Assembly: GCA_031261265.1 (NCBI GenBank)
Contig: JAISKI010000023.1
Location: 1 to 27,283 of the forward strand
Source of the DNA: Candidatus Peribacteria bacterium
GTDB taxonomy: Bacteria; Patescibacteria; JAEDAM01; Absconditabacterales; Absconditicoccaceae
Direction: 5' to 3'
Length of the DNA: 27,283 bases
This document shows positions 17,652 to 26,077 of the stretch, in pieces. How positions within the stretch are numbered: position 1 is the first letter of the stretch; each line of letters opens with the position of its first letter. Under the pieces are notes generated by a model. It did not search any database, had not been told where the DNA came from, and worked only from the letters and a program-made list of their open reading frames with translations. A program made the position numbers and the translations under genes.

Positions 17652-18191
17652 ATGAACCACGTTAACAAATTACCTTATCAGGTACAAAAATCTAGATCAA
17701 ATTTCTGAAAAATCCAGAGAGATGTTTCCTTTTGATTAATGAGTCTTCTCTTAATTTGGTCAGCTACTTCTTGTACGAAACCTTCGTCTCGTATACAAAG
17801 TCGAATGCCTGGAGAAGAAAGGACCTATAACGATATCAAAGCTGATAAGTATGAGGGGATGGTTAAAGATCTTGATCTTACTTTTACGACAAATCTCAAA
17901 CTTTTAAAGAATGCAAATGAATCGTATATAAGATATTATAAGAGTTATATAAAGCTGGGAGCAAGTAGTGGATATAAAGGAGAAAATATCATAAATAATG
18001 AAAAGTACCTTGCTGATCAAGAGAAATATATTGAGAACCTCCTCAAAGAGTCTTTTATAAAACTTGGAAAGAAAACTGAATATGAACAAGAAATTATTAA
18101 AGCAGGAGGAGTGAAAGTAAAGGTGACGGGAGTCCCTGTGGAGATGAAAGACTATTCTGCTATACTTCTTTTTTTACAAGAAGTAATGTAG
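17652..18191 (+). CDS. Probable lipoprotein, 179 aa
   Basis: A hydrophobic segment ends in a lipobox-like site (LMSLLLIWSATSC, Cys about 41), suggesting lipid anchoring on the cell surface. The mature part is Lys/Tyr-rich and helical (NANESYIRYYKSYIKLG, KYIENLLKESFIKLGKK). Two UGA codons lie upstream of the lipobox (NF-G-KI, SF-G-LM). If translation begins at the ATG at 17739 instead, the signal is only 11 residues with no basic n-region, so I prefer 17652, which supplies Lys and Arg. It ends in TAG, followed by a strong terminator, and closes the plus-strand unit that begins at 14596. Confidence 0.68.
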
Positions 18192-18210
18192 AAAATATTC
18201 CTTTTTAGAA

Positions 18211-18235
18211 AAACACCCTGTATTGGGTGTTTTTT
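18211..18235. terminator. Bidirectional terminator between convergent genes
   Basis: AAACACCC and GGGTGTTT arms enclose TGTATT, with T-runs on both strands. It serves the plus-strand lipoprotein gene (stop 20 bp before) and the minus-strand gene whose stop codon is two bases away at 18237. Confidence 0.88.
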
Positions 18236-18236
18236 C

Positions 18237-18647
18237 CTACTTAATTTCTACTTCTTCTAAAATCTTTTCGATCATATCTTTTACTTCATCTACTAGAAAG
18301 GCAAAGTTATTTCTCATAAATCCGTCTTCCAAGAGTAAGGTATTTAATTGGTCTGCAGTCTGGAGCAATCCTCCTACGATAGCTTCCAATTCTTCCTGGC
18401 TACTGATCAGTCAGTTTTTTAGTTCTTTATCAAGTCTGGTGACATGATATTTAATTTTGAGTAATGCTTTTACTACTCTGTCCACAAATTCGCTGTCAAA
18501 GTGCTCTACGATTCCTCCTCCATAGCTTCCAACGGATTGAGCATTGACTTCCAATGCTGAGATAAGAGCGTCACAGGTGTTTGCAATGTTTTCTACGAGT
18601 TGAGATACTTTTGTAGAAACCGTGTTTGAGGTGTTGAGATTGTCCAT
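18237..18647 (-). CDS. Unrecognised helical protein, 136 aa
   Basis: The product is almost entirely helical and acidic, without Cys clusters, signal peptide or membrane segment. Hydrophobic heptads run through TKVSQLVENIANTCDALISA, VDRVVKALLKIKYHVTRLDK and FLVDEVKDMIEKILEEVEI, so it may form a bundle or coiled coil. One UGA (KN-G-LISS) joins the two halves; the second half, 58 residues, would be lost under the standard code. It has its own promoter with an inverted repeat over the start site, and shares the bidirectional terminator with the lipoprotein gene. No function can be assigned. Confidence 0.72.
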
Positions 18648-18671
18648 GAGTAAAAGAATAAAGGGGTAAAG

Positions 18672-18687
18672 GTGTTTGATTTAACAC
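18672..18687 (-). promoter_or_regulatory. Inverted repeat at the transcription start of the 136-aa gene
   Basis: GTGTT and AACAC arms, six bases apart, lie five bases downstream of the -10 box and overlap the expected transcription start. This position suits an operator or a 5' mRNA hairpin. Confidence 0.4.
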
Positions 18688-18691
18688 TTCA

Positions 18692-18720
18692 ATTATATTC
18701 GAAAATTTTCTAAAAAGCAA
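18692..18720 (-). promoter_or_regulatory. Promoter of the 136-aa gene
   Basis: On the minus strand TTGCTT (18715-18720), a 17-base spacer and TATAAT (18692-18697) lie 45 bp before the ATG at 18647. Confidence 0.75.
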
Positions 18721-18730
18721 AAAAAATGAA

Positions 18731-18768
18731 AAAACTGACTCTCAATCCTCTTGCGGAATGAAAATCAG
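18731..18768 (-). terminator. Terminator of the DedA-PAP2 / flavoprotein operon
   Basis: A 14-position stem (minus strand CTGATTTTCATTCC with GGATTGAGAGTCAG; two wobbles, one mismatch) closes a six-base loop and is followed by six T. It lies about 47 bp after the flavoprotein's TAG. Confidence 0.82.
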
Positions 18769-18814
18769 ACTTTTTTAGTATTTACTTTGTGATAATGTAA
18801 TGATGAATTGATAA

Positions 18815-19915
18815 CTATGAGTTATCTTTTGAGGCAATTTCTTTTCCACATACTGCTCCACTGGTTCGGCATCGTTGAAGGTTAAATCCTCCTGTTTTCC
18901 CTGTGCAATCTAGGCATTCTCCAATAATAAAGAGTCCTGGCTGGATTTTTACTTCAAAATTTTCTTGGAGACCTTGGGTTTGGATTCCTCCACTGCAGAC
19001 TTTAGCTTCCTCAAATCCTCTGGTTCCTGTAATTCTCGTAGTGAAGGTGTATTCTGTGAGGAGATTTAAACGAAAGCCGAGATAGGCAAGAAATCTTTTA
19101 GTGATGTCAGCTTTTTTGATCTGGAGTTTGAAGAGTATTTTTTCTCCTCCTACAGGAGGATGTAGAGATAAACTGGCATTGAATACTATGGGTCCTGAGA
19201 TTCCTCGATGAGTGAAAAGGATTGGTCAGATTTGTTCGTATACTTTTTTTTCATTTACATAGAGTTCTCCTTTTCCGATCACCGAGGAGCCGGCGAGGGG
19301 AGAGAGATTATTCTCAGTTTCAAAGCCGACCAATGCTGGGAAAAAGACTCTAAAAGGCAGATTAAAATCCTGAGCGATCTGCAGAGCAATGTCGCTGGAT
19401 CCCAACGCAGGAACACTTTTTGTCCCTGTAGCAAGAATGACTTTGTGAGCGATAAACTGTTGCGAAGTAGTTTGCACGGTGAAGGTTCCCTCTGCATTTC
19501 TTTCTACTTTTTTAACGTCCTGCTGATAAGCGATGATTCTGCCTTGTTTTTCTGTTTCGTTTATGAGAAATTCGTGGAATTGAGAAACTTTCCCAGATTG
19601 GAGGAGGATTCTACCGTTTGCCTCTTCTTGTGTGGGAAATCCGTTTTCTGCTAAAAATTGTAAAAATTCTCTTACTCCATATTTTTCAAAAGCAGAGTGT
19701 ACAAATGCTGGATCATCGCTTACATAATCCTGTTTGGGATCTATCTGCAGATTTGTTAGATTTCCCCTGCCTTTAGCAGAGAGGAGGAGTTTTGAAGCTG
19801 ATTTTTCTGTTTTTTCTAAAAAGAGTATTTTGGCTTGCTTGGGTAAGTGTAGTCCGCAAAAAAGTCCACTGGGACCAGCTCCCAGAATGATAATATCTCG
19901 CACTTCTTTTTGCAT
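18815..19915 (-). CDS. HI0933/BaiN-type NAD(P)/FAD-dependent oxidoreductase
   Basis: The 366-residue flavoprotein opens with a Rossmann fingerprint (IIILGAGPSGL, about 8-18), then LLSAKGRGNLTN (compare SGKGRCNLTN), VILATGTKSVPALGSS, and the diagnostic G-PILFTHRGISGP, whose first Gly is encoded by UGA. It ends with PGLFIIGECLDCTGKTGGFNLQ and TSGAVCG, the family's C-terminal FAD motif. Members are cytosolic flavoproteins, often annotated as aminoacetone or bile-acid-type oxidoreductases; the substrate here is unknown. At 366 residues it is somewhat shorter than the usual 390-420. It begins 13 bp after the DedA-PAP2 gene and is probably in its operon. Only one UGA, but it would remove the last 137 residues if read as stop. 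Confidence 0.9.
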
Positions 19916-19928
19916 CTCTTCTCTTTCT

Positions 19929-21230
19929 TTAAAGTAAAATATCGATCAAGAGCTTTTTGGAGTTTTTCTTTACGACTTTTTGCTTTTCTACGTGTTGATC
20001 GAAGATAATTTTTCGTAGTAAGATATTTGTGGTCAGAATAGAAATCCCCAGTAAAAATCCTCCTACTACATCTGTAAACCAGTGGACATGGAGCATAATT
20101 CTACTGGTTCCTATCAGTAAAGATGCACCAATCATAAGTACCAAAAAACTGTATTTGAGTCGAGGAGATTTGATTTGTGGCTGTAAGACATATCGTACTA
20201 TGACCAAACATACCAAACTCATAGTCGCGTGTCCACTTGGGAAACTATAACTCGTTAAGGTCACTAAGCCATCTGTTGGTCTTTGTCTCTGAATAAGTAG
20301 TTTTACTATCGGGAATGCGATCATCGCGGAAATCATGGTGGATACAAATGTTGTCAGATAGTACATCAGCTTTTTGCGGTAGAGATATACGATCACTCCC
20401 AATCCAATCAGTCCAATAAACCAAAAATCAAAAATCTGATCAATTCGGAGGAGGAGCGTATCGATGAACGGTGATTTGATGAAAAGTGACTGTATTCGTG
20501 TATCTATTGCTACGAAAGAAAGTTTGTCGGTGTGGAGTCTTTGAGCTAAGACGGAAAAAAGGATGACGGAGACAATATCTCCAATAATTATTCGGGAAAA
20601 TCCCTTTTTGAAGGTCATATTTTCATTTTTAAAATATCGGAAAAGTACCGCGATTCCTATCGAGATGATGATCCCTCGTACCAAAAAAGCTCCGAGATAA
20701 TCTGCTACGATTTCATAACTTGCTCCTAAAATGTAGCCTAAAAATACAAATACCAAGCTTCGCAGAAAATTACTGATTCCTGTGTAGACAAACAGCTTTT
20801 TAAAGGAAAGTTTGAGAGATCCTGCTATAAAGGGTAAAACTCCTCTGGTTCGTCCGTAAAATCTGGAAAGTATCGTTCCTCGTGAGAGATTTTTCTGCAG
20901 GATCGTATGGATATTTTCTAGGACGGTGTCGGAGATGAGTACATATTTCCCGTATTTTTTTAGGAAGGGGAGTCCGTATTTTGCTCCGAGTTGGTAAGCA
21001 AATAAATCTCCGAGCCATCCTCAAATAAATACAAATCCTAACACGATGGGTAGAGAAAGCTGATCCATACGAGCAAAAAATCCTGCGAGGATGACGATGT
21101 TTTGTCAGGGGACTAAAAATCCTAGAGGAGGGATTCCTTCGCAGATGGTCATCAAAAAGACAATGATATATCCAAGGTTTTGGATTATGTTAGGAGAGAG
21201 ATCTACGGTTCGTTGTAAGAGCGTATCCAT
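19929..21230 (-). CDS. DedA (SNARE-associated) and PAP2 phosphatase fusion, 433 aa
   Basis: Residues about 1-200 form a DedA/VTT membrane domain: the entry motif EGIPPLGFLVPGQNIVILAG, then GGWLGDLFAYQLGAKYG and GRTRGVLPFIAGSLKLSF. Residues about 200-410 form a type 2 phosphatidic-acid phosphatase with all three active-site motifs: KLLIQRQRP, SFPSGH and GTSRIMLHVHWFTD. DedA proteins move or flip lipid carriers, and PAP2 enzymes dephosphorylate lipid phosphates such as undecaprenyl pyrophosphate, so a carrier-lipid recycling role is a fair inference. Two UGA codons (VP-G-QN, FI-G-GWLG) lie in the DedA part; a standard-code caller would see only the PAP2 half. Promoter at 21274-21301. Confidence 0.9.
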
Positions 21231-21273
21231 TAGTGTGACTAAGTAAGGCTTAAAGTTTTAGTGAGGAAAGAGA

Positions 21274-21301
21274 AGTATACGGTTTCTGGGGGAAAGTGCA
21301 A
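21274..21301 (-). promoter_or_regulatory. Promoter of the DedA-PAP2 / flavoprotein operon
   Basis: On the minus strand TTGCAC (21296-21301), a 16-base spacer and TATACT (21274-21279) lie 43 bp before the ATG. The 243 bp between 21231 and 21473 otherwise hold only the terminator of the upstream gene. Confidence 0.7.
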
Positions 21302-21426
21302 GAGGTAAGGTTTTTTGTAGATATTATTAAATATCATCAAACTATTATCTTCAAGCTGATCTTTTTTTATTTTCTTGCTATATTACTGTTAAATTATCAG
21401 TTGATTCATCTCTATCGATTCTCCAC

Positions 21427-21455
21427 AAAAAAAGTCCCGCTTCACAGCGGAACTT
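21427..21455 (-). terminator. Terminator of the sorted secreted protein gene
   Basis: On the minus strand AAGT-T-CCGC and GCGG-G-ACTT pair around TGTGAA, followed by seven T. It begins 18 bp after the TAG at 21474. Confidence 0.88.
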
Positions 21456-21473
21456 CCTATTGTAGATTATCCT

Positions 21474-22952
21474 CTACAATTTTATTTTTTGTGCCGGCTG
21501 GTTTTCCGGCTTTACAACGTATATTCCCTTTGGAAATGAGCGTTGCCATTCCCCTTCAATCTGGTCTTGAAATACAAGTTGGCCAAATAAAGAATATATT
21601 TGTATGTTTTGCATGGATTGCGATGACATATGTAGTATACCATCGTTTCCCCAGATTTTTACCCCCGATTCCTGCTTCACAGCAGAAATAGAAGAAGTTA
21701 TTGCTTTTTTTTCAAACTGAGCCTCTACGGCATAGGGGAACAAATATCCCCTATAATCTCTAATGGTGAGATTTAATGTCGGAGAAGATGTGATATAAAT
21801 TCCATCAGGAGATTCTACTCTCCATGATTTAAATTGATAGTTATCATCTGATTCAATATAGTCAAATGACAATTCTTCTCCAAAATAATACAATAAATAC
21901 CAGCTCTCATAGGAATGGATATAGGTTTCCCCATCTTCTCCATTTATGGTAAATTCTCCTTCTCCTATATTACGAGCACTCAAACGTACCGTTTGTCGCT
22001 TTTTTTTAATTTGGAAGGATTGAGTAATAAAAGGTGCTACTTCACCTTTCTCTCCTAACAAGGTCTCAGTTTCTGCTGAGATTTTAAAGAAGAACTCTTC
22101 TCCCACGATATCATCTCCTATAGGTGTAGAAACAAAAAGACGAACCATCTCTCCACTTGAAGCAATCTTATCAAGATCATCAAAAACCGCTTTTCCTTGT
22201 TCAATTTTTGCTTCTCTATAAGTGCCTTCTACTCCATTTAGAAATAAGTGAACCTGTAAATCGTCAAAGGTTGTACTCTGTGTGTTGTCCTCAGCTGATA
22301 AAACAGTTAACATTAGAGACTGCAACAGAAAAGGAAGATTATGCTCCGTTTCTATTTTTCCTTCAAATATTTGACAAGGACTGCCGTCATTTGCAAGGAG
22401 AGGAGATACTTCAATTTCCCAGTCATAATTATTCACAATCTTTGCTTGATTGGAATAATTTACCACCTGGAGAACAGGAGTTTTTGCTCCTATTACTTCC
22501 ACTTCTTCATCATTCTGGGGATTTGTAGCTCTACCTGAAATCTCAAATTTTGCTTGAGATCCAATACTTACCGTTTGAGGTAAGTCGATCGTGATTTTTA
22601 GATCTGAAATATATTTTACATATATTCCCTCAACTATGATCTTCCCCTCATGGAGAGTTGAAGTAAAATAATTTCCACTTGCCTCAATTACCATCTCTGC
22701 CCCTTCCCACTCAGGAGAGGAAGCATATCCCACCATTTCTAATTTCAAAGTATCTATTAGAACCCGTGATAGATCCTCTTCAAGTTGGATGGTTCCCTCA
22801 AAAAGGAGAATTTTTTTTGCACCACTCCAAACGGGAATCTGTGTATTTTCCTCTGAGTGTGCAATAATCTTTACGCTCGCTGCCGAAGCAGTAGTGAGAC
22901 TCAATATCATCATTACAATGAAAAGAACTTTTTTTACACCTTTTGTTTTCAT
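21474..22952 (-). CDS. Secreted protein with Bacteroidetes-like C-terminal sorting domain, 492 aa
   Basis: A signal peptide (about 1-25, VLFIVMMILSLTTASA) precedes a beta-rich body. About residues 330-410 resemble a bacterial surface repeat (GEGEFTINGEDGETY, NYQFKSWRVESPDG, PYAVEAQFEK). The last 65 residues (GVKIWGNDGILHMSS, IQIYSLFGQLVFQD, RSFPKGIYVVKPEN, QKIKL) have the pattern of type IX secretion type A sorting domains, as found in Prevotella and Porphyromonas. It uses no UGA in 492 codons although glycine is frequent, unlike both flanking genes. These points suggest transfer from an oral-type Bacteroidetes, but the sorting-domain call is by eye and a lineage-specific look-alike is possible. 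Confidence 0.75.
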   Translation of the reverse strand: MKTKGVKKVLFIVMMILSLTTASAASVKIIAHSEENTQIPVWSGAKKILLFEGTIQLEEDLSRVLIDTLKLEMVGYASSPEWEGAEMVIEASGNYFTSTLHEGKIIVEGIYVKYISDLKITIDLPQTVSIGSQAKFEISGRATNPQNDEEVEVIGAKTPVLQVVNYSNQAKIVNNYDWEIEVSPLLANDGSPCQIFEGKIETEHNLPFLLQSLMLTVLSAEDNTQSTTFDDLQVHLFLNGVEGTYREAKIEQGKAVFDDLDKIASSGEMVRLFVSTPIGDDIVGEEFFFKISAETETLLGEKGEVAPFITQSFQIKKKRQTVRLSARNIGEGEFTINGEDGETYIHSYESWYLLYYFGEELSFDYIESDDNYQFKSWRVESPDGIYITSSPTLNLTIRDYRGYLFPYAVEAQFEKKAITSSISAVKQESGVKIWGNDGILHMSSQSMQNIQIYSLFGQLVFQDQIEGEWQRSFPKGIYVVKPENQPAQKIKL

Positions 22953-22992
22953 AACCTTTTATTAATTTTATTATTTTATTTTTACATTTCCA

Positions 22993-23020
22993 TATATATA
23001 TAATTACAACCTAAAGTCAA
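22993..23020 (-). promoter_or_regulatory. Likely promoter of the sorted secreted protein gene
   Basis: On the minus strand TTGACT (23015-23020), a 16-base spacer and TATATA (22993-22998) lie 40 bp before the ATG. The -35 box overlaps the last codons and stop of the upstream membrane-protein gene. Confidence 0.5.
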
Positions 23021-24753
23021 GTCGAAATTGTGCCTTCATTATCTTCAACCTCTTCTTCTCCATCACCCACCTCCAAAAATTTCCTTACACTTTCATCAAT
23101 TCTCTCATAATACTCCTCATCAAATCCCTCATCAATTACCCAAACCTTTTCTATCTCAAACTCCTCCACCAAAGCTCCACTCTCCGTTTCCACAACTTTC
23201 AACTTCGCTTGTATCTCTACACTTTGGTCCGAGAAGTTCAGATACAACCTAACTTCTCCATTTCTCTCCTCCCAGCTTATCTCACGAAAATTCCAATCGC
23301 TCTGAGTTCAATTGTATCACCGATAATTTCTTTTATACTCTTCCTTGTGAGTAATCGGTGAGAACTCATCAAAATGTTTCAAAACATACTCCTGCATATA
23401 TCTTCTTTTGAGGTTCTCCAACTCATATCCGTCTACTGCACAAACAAATCTTTTTTCTTCCTTTGAATACCAAACGACCCTATCTTCACAGCCAAAATGT
23501 CCCCGATTATCAGCCACCTCTCTATATTTTTCTTCCAAAGGAAAAGTGGTGGCATTGTGTCCCCAAGGGTAATAATTCCCTACCAATCTCAAACGATATC
23601 CCTCTGGCACATAGAGTACTGCACTTCTCATAAAGGGAATAAAGGGCACAATTTCCGTAAAATTCGTGAAGTTTTCCAGCTCTAAAATTCAGCTTTTTTC
23701 TACTAATGTTGGCTGTATGATAGCTTTCTCAAATTTCGCTTGCAACTCCCCATTTCAGAATACCTTATACTCAAATACCAGTTTCAAAGTAGTTCCAGCA
23801 CTATTTTCAAGCCTTAGGGAATCCAGTCCTTGAAACGGGAAAGTCCCCTCAGCAATCAAGTCAGACATATCCAGCACTATCTCCTTATTTGCTCAAAGTG
23901 CAAAGTTCGTTTCCGTGGCGAAGGTGCTGGTGTGTCCATAGATTTTGAACAATTGGAAAGCTCCTATCAACCCGAAAAACATCATCAGGACGAAACTGGG
24001 GATTCCGACCAGCATCGCATATTTTATGGACTTTCCTGTGCAAGCAAATTTTGCCGTTGCGAGGGTGAAAATGCAGAATGCGATTACTCAAAACGCCAGT
24101 CAGATTTTTATGCTAATGGGCAAGGTTTCTAAAAAGTTGATGTTGTTGAAGACATATTCTTTCAGTCCAAGCGAGCAAGTTAACGCTACCAATGAGCTTA
24201 TAAACACGCAAAAACAGATACCTGCAAGAATAAAAAAGAACAAAAATCTGAATAAAAATTTCCGTACCCATTGCAAAAAGAGCCGTAGGTACACGAAAAA
24301 TCCTTTCAACCCTTTTCATCAGTACCTACAAAATCGCCTCAAACTTATTCGTAGTCCGATACAAATCCGTTTCACGAGCTTCCAAACTCCGATACAAATT
24401 CCCGCAATACATCGCCAAATCCCTTTGAAAAAGTTGATACACCACGAACGAATCGTGAAAAGCCATCAGCCTTTTTCTTCGTCTGTATCAGGCAAGTTGA
24501 GCATTTCGTTCCCTGCAAAAATATCTTCCGGCTCTCAAAGGTCATTCACGAGAGCAATCAGATTTTTCTGAGTTATGGGCTTTTTCATCGCAAAAAGTTT
24601 GTCCAGAATGCTCTGATAAATATCTTCCACCACATCTAAATCAATGGTGTGTTTGCGAGCGTAGGTTTCAATCCTTTTGAGATATTTCTCCAAAAAAAGT
24701 TTCGCGTCCTGCTCCATTGGGAAGCTGTGTCATTGAAAATCAAAGGTAGTCAT
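23011..24753 (-). CDS. PadR-associated membrane protein, PspC/HAAS-like, 580 aa
   Basis: The N-terminal 80 residues resemble the helical domain of PadR partner proteins (HAAS / PspC-associated), ending in LVNDL-G-EPEDIF, where UGA encodes the conserved Gly. A cationic Trp/Arg/Cys-rich amphipathic stretch follows (about 95-155). Next come three membrane helices (about 160-265: FFFILAGICFCVFISSLVAL; IGLAFGVIAFCIFTLA; MLVGIPSFVLMMFFGLIGAF) and an external beta-rich domain with an acidic C-terminus. Thirteen UGA codons, two adjacent, make it the heaviest UGA user here; the standard code leaves only scraps, and a 208-residue antisense frame would be called instead. It lies 68 bp downstream of padR, the usual order for such pairs. 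Confidence 0.75.
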
Positions 24754-24800
24754 AATGATAATACATTAAATAATAAAGTTGAGTGGTTCGTATGCTATGT

Positions 24801-24816
24801 CCTCGCAATGACGAGG
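24801..24816. repeat. REP-like palindrome between padR and its partner gene
   Basis: CCTCG-CAATGA-CGAGG is a perfect five-base stem. On the minus strand its core CGTCATTGCGAGGA matches a short palindromic motif that recurs between genes in many unrelated bacteria. It lies five bases past the padR stop and could damp read-through into the membrane protein gene. A T-run follows it only on the plus strand. Confidence 0.5.
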
Positions 24817-24821
24817 TGTTT

Positions 24822-25148
24822 TTATTTCGTGATTTGTTTCACACTTAGAGAAAGCTGATTCCAAACTTTGTCCATTGATTTTAGAGCGTCTTTCCCTTTG
24901 GAAGTGAGTTTATAGTATTTTCTCGGCGGTCCTTGTTGAGATTCCACTCGCAGATATTCCAGCAACTTCTCCGTCTTCAAGCGGGAAAGCAAGGGGTAAA
25001 TCGTCCCTTCCACCACAATCAGATTAGCTTTTTTGAGGGTGGTGATAATGTCATTCGTGTAGCTTTCTTTTTGGGAAATAATCGCCAAAATCAGATATTC
25101 CAGAATCCCTTTTTTCATCTGCGTAGTGATTTTTTCTGCTTCTGACAT
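24822..25148 (-). CDS. PadR-family transcriptional regulator, 108 aa
   Basis: This is a short (subfamily 2-like) PadR protein. The winged helix-turn-helix spans about 12-85, with the signature LEYLILAIISQKESYTNDII, then VVEGTIYPLLSRLKTEKLLEY and the wing GPPRKYYKLTSKGKDAL. A short C-terminal helix (VWNQLSLSVKQI) would mediate dimerisation. PadR proteins repress genes for membrane stress, phenolic acids or antibiotic export, usually including their own. Here the only downstream partner is the PspC/HAAS-like membrane protein, a common pairing. A palindrome in its promoter (25184-25196) is a candidate self-operator. No UGA codon, so it reads the same under either code. Confidence 0.92.
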   Translation of the reverse strand: MSEAEKITTQMKKGILEYLILAIISQKESYTNDIITTLKKANLIVVEGTIYPLLSRLKTEKLLEYLRVESQQGPPRKYYKLTSKGKDALKSMDKVWNQLSLSVKQITK

Positions 25149-25173
25149 ATTGTTTTATATTGTAGGTGATAAA

Positions 25174-25196
25174 ATTATAGTAGCTTGTATAACAAG
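25174..25196 (-). promoter_or_regulatory. padR promoter with candidate operator
   Basis: TATAAT (25174-25179, minus strand) lies 25 bp before the padR ATG. A palindrome with five-base arms, CTTGT-ATA-ACAAG (25184-25196), occupies the spacer between -10 and -35. No good -35 box is seen. The position suits autorepression by PadR. Confidence 0.5.
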
Positions 25197-25252
25197 GTAG
25201 TAATGAAAAAGAAATAAAATGCAAGAGATTTTGTAGTTTTTTTATAGGACAG

Positions 25253-25279
25253 AAAAAAGGAAGCAAAAGTCTGCTTCCC
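25253..25279 (-). terminator. Terminator of the peroxiredoxin gene
   Basis: On the minus strand GGAAGCA and TGCTTCC arms with a six-base loop are followed by six T. It lies 40 bp after the TAA at 25319. Confidence 0.88.
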
Positions 25280-25318
25280 TTATGCTATCTTGTTATTTTA
25301 TTGTAAACGGTATTAGTG

Positions 25319-25921
25319 TTATTCTCCTAAGCTTTCAGCGACATGTCCTGCGATTTTGATAGAAGGATTCAGTGTTTTGAGTCCAATATTCCAACTGGCT
25401 GGACAAGCGTGACCTGGATTATTTCTAATGAAGTCCAGACTTCTAATTTTTCTGAGCAGTTCATTAGAGGCTCTTCCCATGGGTTCTGTCACGACTTCTA
25501 GGGATTTAATTACTCCGTCTGGGGAGATAATGAAGGTTCCTCTTTCACTATTTCCAGAATCTGCGTTCCAAGTATTGAAAAGTCTGGAAATATCTCCTTT
25601 TCTATCACTGATCATAGGGACTTTGTAGGTAGACAAGAGATGTTCGGTTTCGATCCATCTTTTGTGAGAGAAGACAGTATCGGTACTGACAGAAAAGAGT
25701 TCTGCATTCAGACTTTTTACTTCTTCGTAAATGTTCATCAGGTCTTTTAATTCTGTAGGACATACGAAGGTAAAGTCGGCAGGATAAAAGAAAAGAATGA
25801 TCCATTTCCCTTGATAGTCTGCGAGGGATTTTGTTTCTACGGTATCCGTAGTTGGATTGTAGAGGTCGAAGCTAAAGTTTTCCACTTTGCTTTCTAAGTG
25901 TAGGGTTTCTGTGTTTTCCAT
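25319..25921 (-). CDS. ahpC: Typical 2-Cys peroxiredoxin (AhpC/Prx1)
   Basis: The 200-residue enzyme reduces hydrogen peroxide and organic hydroperoxides. The peroxidatic Cys54 sits in FYPADFTFVCPTEL, the resolving Cys173 in HACPASW, and the catalytic Arg in NSERGTFIISPDG; length and order are those of AhpC/Prx1 proteins. A longer frame upstream (to 26047) is T-rich leader, so I take the ATG at 25921, which follows a good promoter by about 58 bp. No AhpF is visible; recycling could use thioredoxin and the TrxB encoded at 1183-2124. It has no UGA codon. Confidence 0.95.
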   Translation of the reverse strand: MENTETLHLESKVENFSFDLYNPTTDTVETKSLADYQGKWIILFFYPADFTFVCPTELKDLMNIYEEVKSLNAELFSVSTDTVFSHKRWIETEHLLSTYKVPMISDRKGDISRLFNTWNADSGNSERGTFIISPDGVIKSLEVVTEPMGRASNELLRKIRSLDFIRNNPGHACPASWNIGLKTLNPSIKIAGHVAESLGE

Positions 25922-25978
25922 GGTTTTTTCTAGTAAAAGATAAAATGAAATATGTAAGATATTCAACGGCACCCTTTC

Positions 25979-26006
25979 ATTATAAAAAAGAGAAAAAAAA
26001 AGTAAA
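25979..26006 (-). promoter_or_regulatory. Promoter of the peroxiredoxin gene
   Basis: On the minus strand TTTACT (26001-26006), a 16-base T-rich spacer and TATAAT (25979-25984). The expected transcript has a leader of about 50 bases. Confidence 0.65.
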
Positions 26007-26032
26007 GCTGAGTTTGGAAAAAAACTTGTTTG

Positions 26033-26063
26033 AAAAAAACTCTCCATTTTGTGAAGAGTTTTT
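26033..26063 (-). terminator. Terminator of the alpha/beta hydrolase gene
   Basis: AAAACTCT and AGAGTTTT arms enclose an eleven-base loop, with T-runs on both strands. It lies 15 bp after the TAA at 26078. Confidence 0.75.
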
Positions 26064-26077
26064 AGCGATGTTTACTA

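Noticed and set aside
23945..24571. Plus-strand open frame of 208 codons
   Set aside because: Antisense to the PadR partner gene; the product is Asn/Lys/Pro-rich with no recognisable domain, while the minus strand encodes conserved motifs under code 25.
24801..24830. Plus-strand terminator CCTCG...CGAGG plus T-run
   Set aside because: No plus-strand gene ends nearby; the hairpin is better viewed as an intergenic palindrome.
25922..26047. N-terminal extension of the peroxiredoxin
   Set aside because: It lacks a conserved sequence and covers the promoter; Prx1 proteins start near the ATG at 25921.
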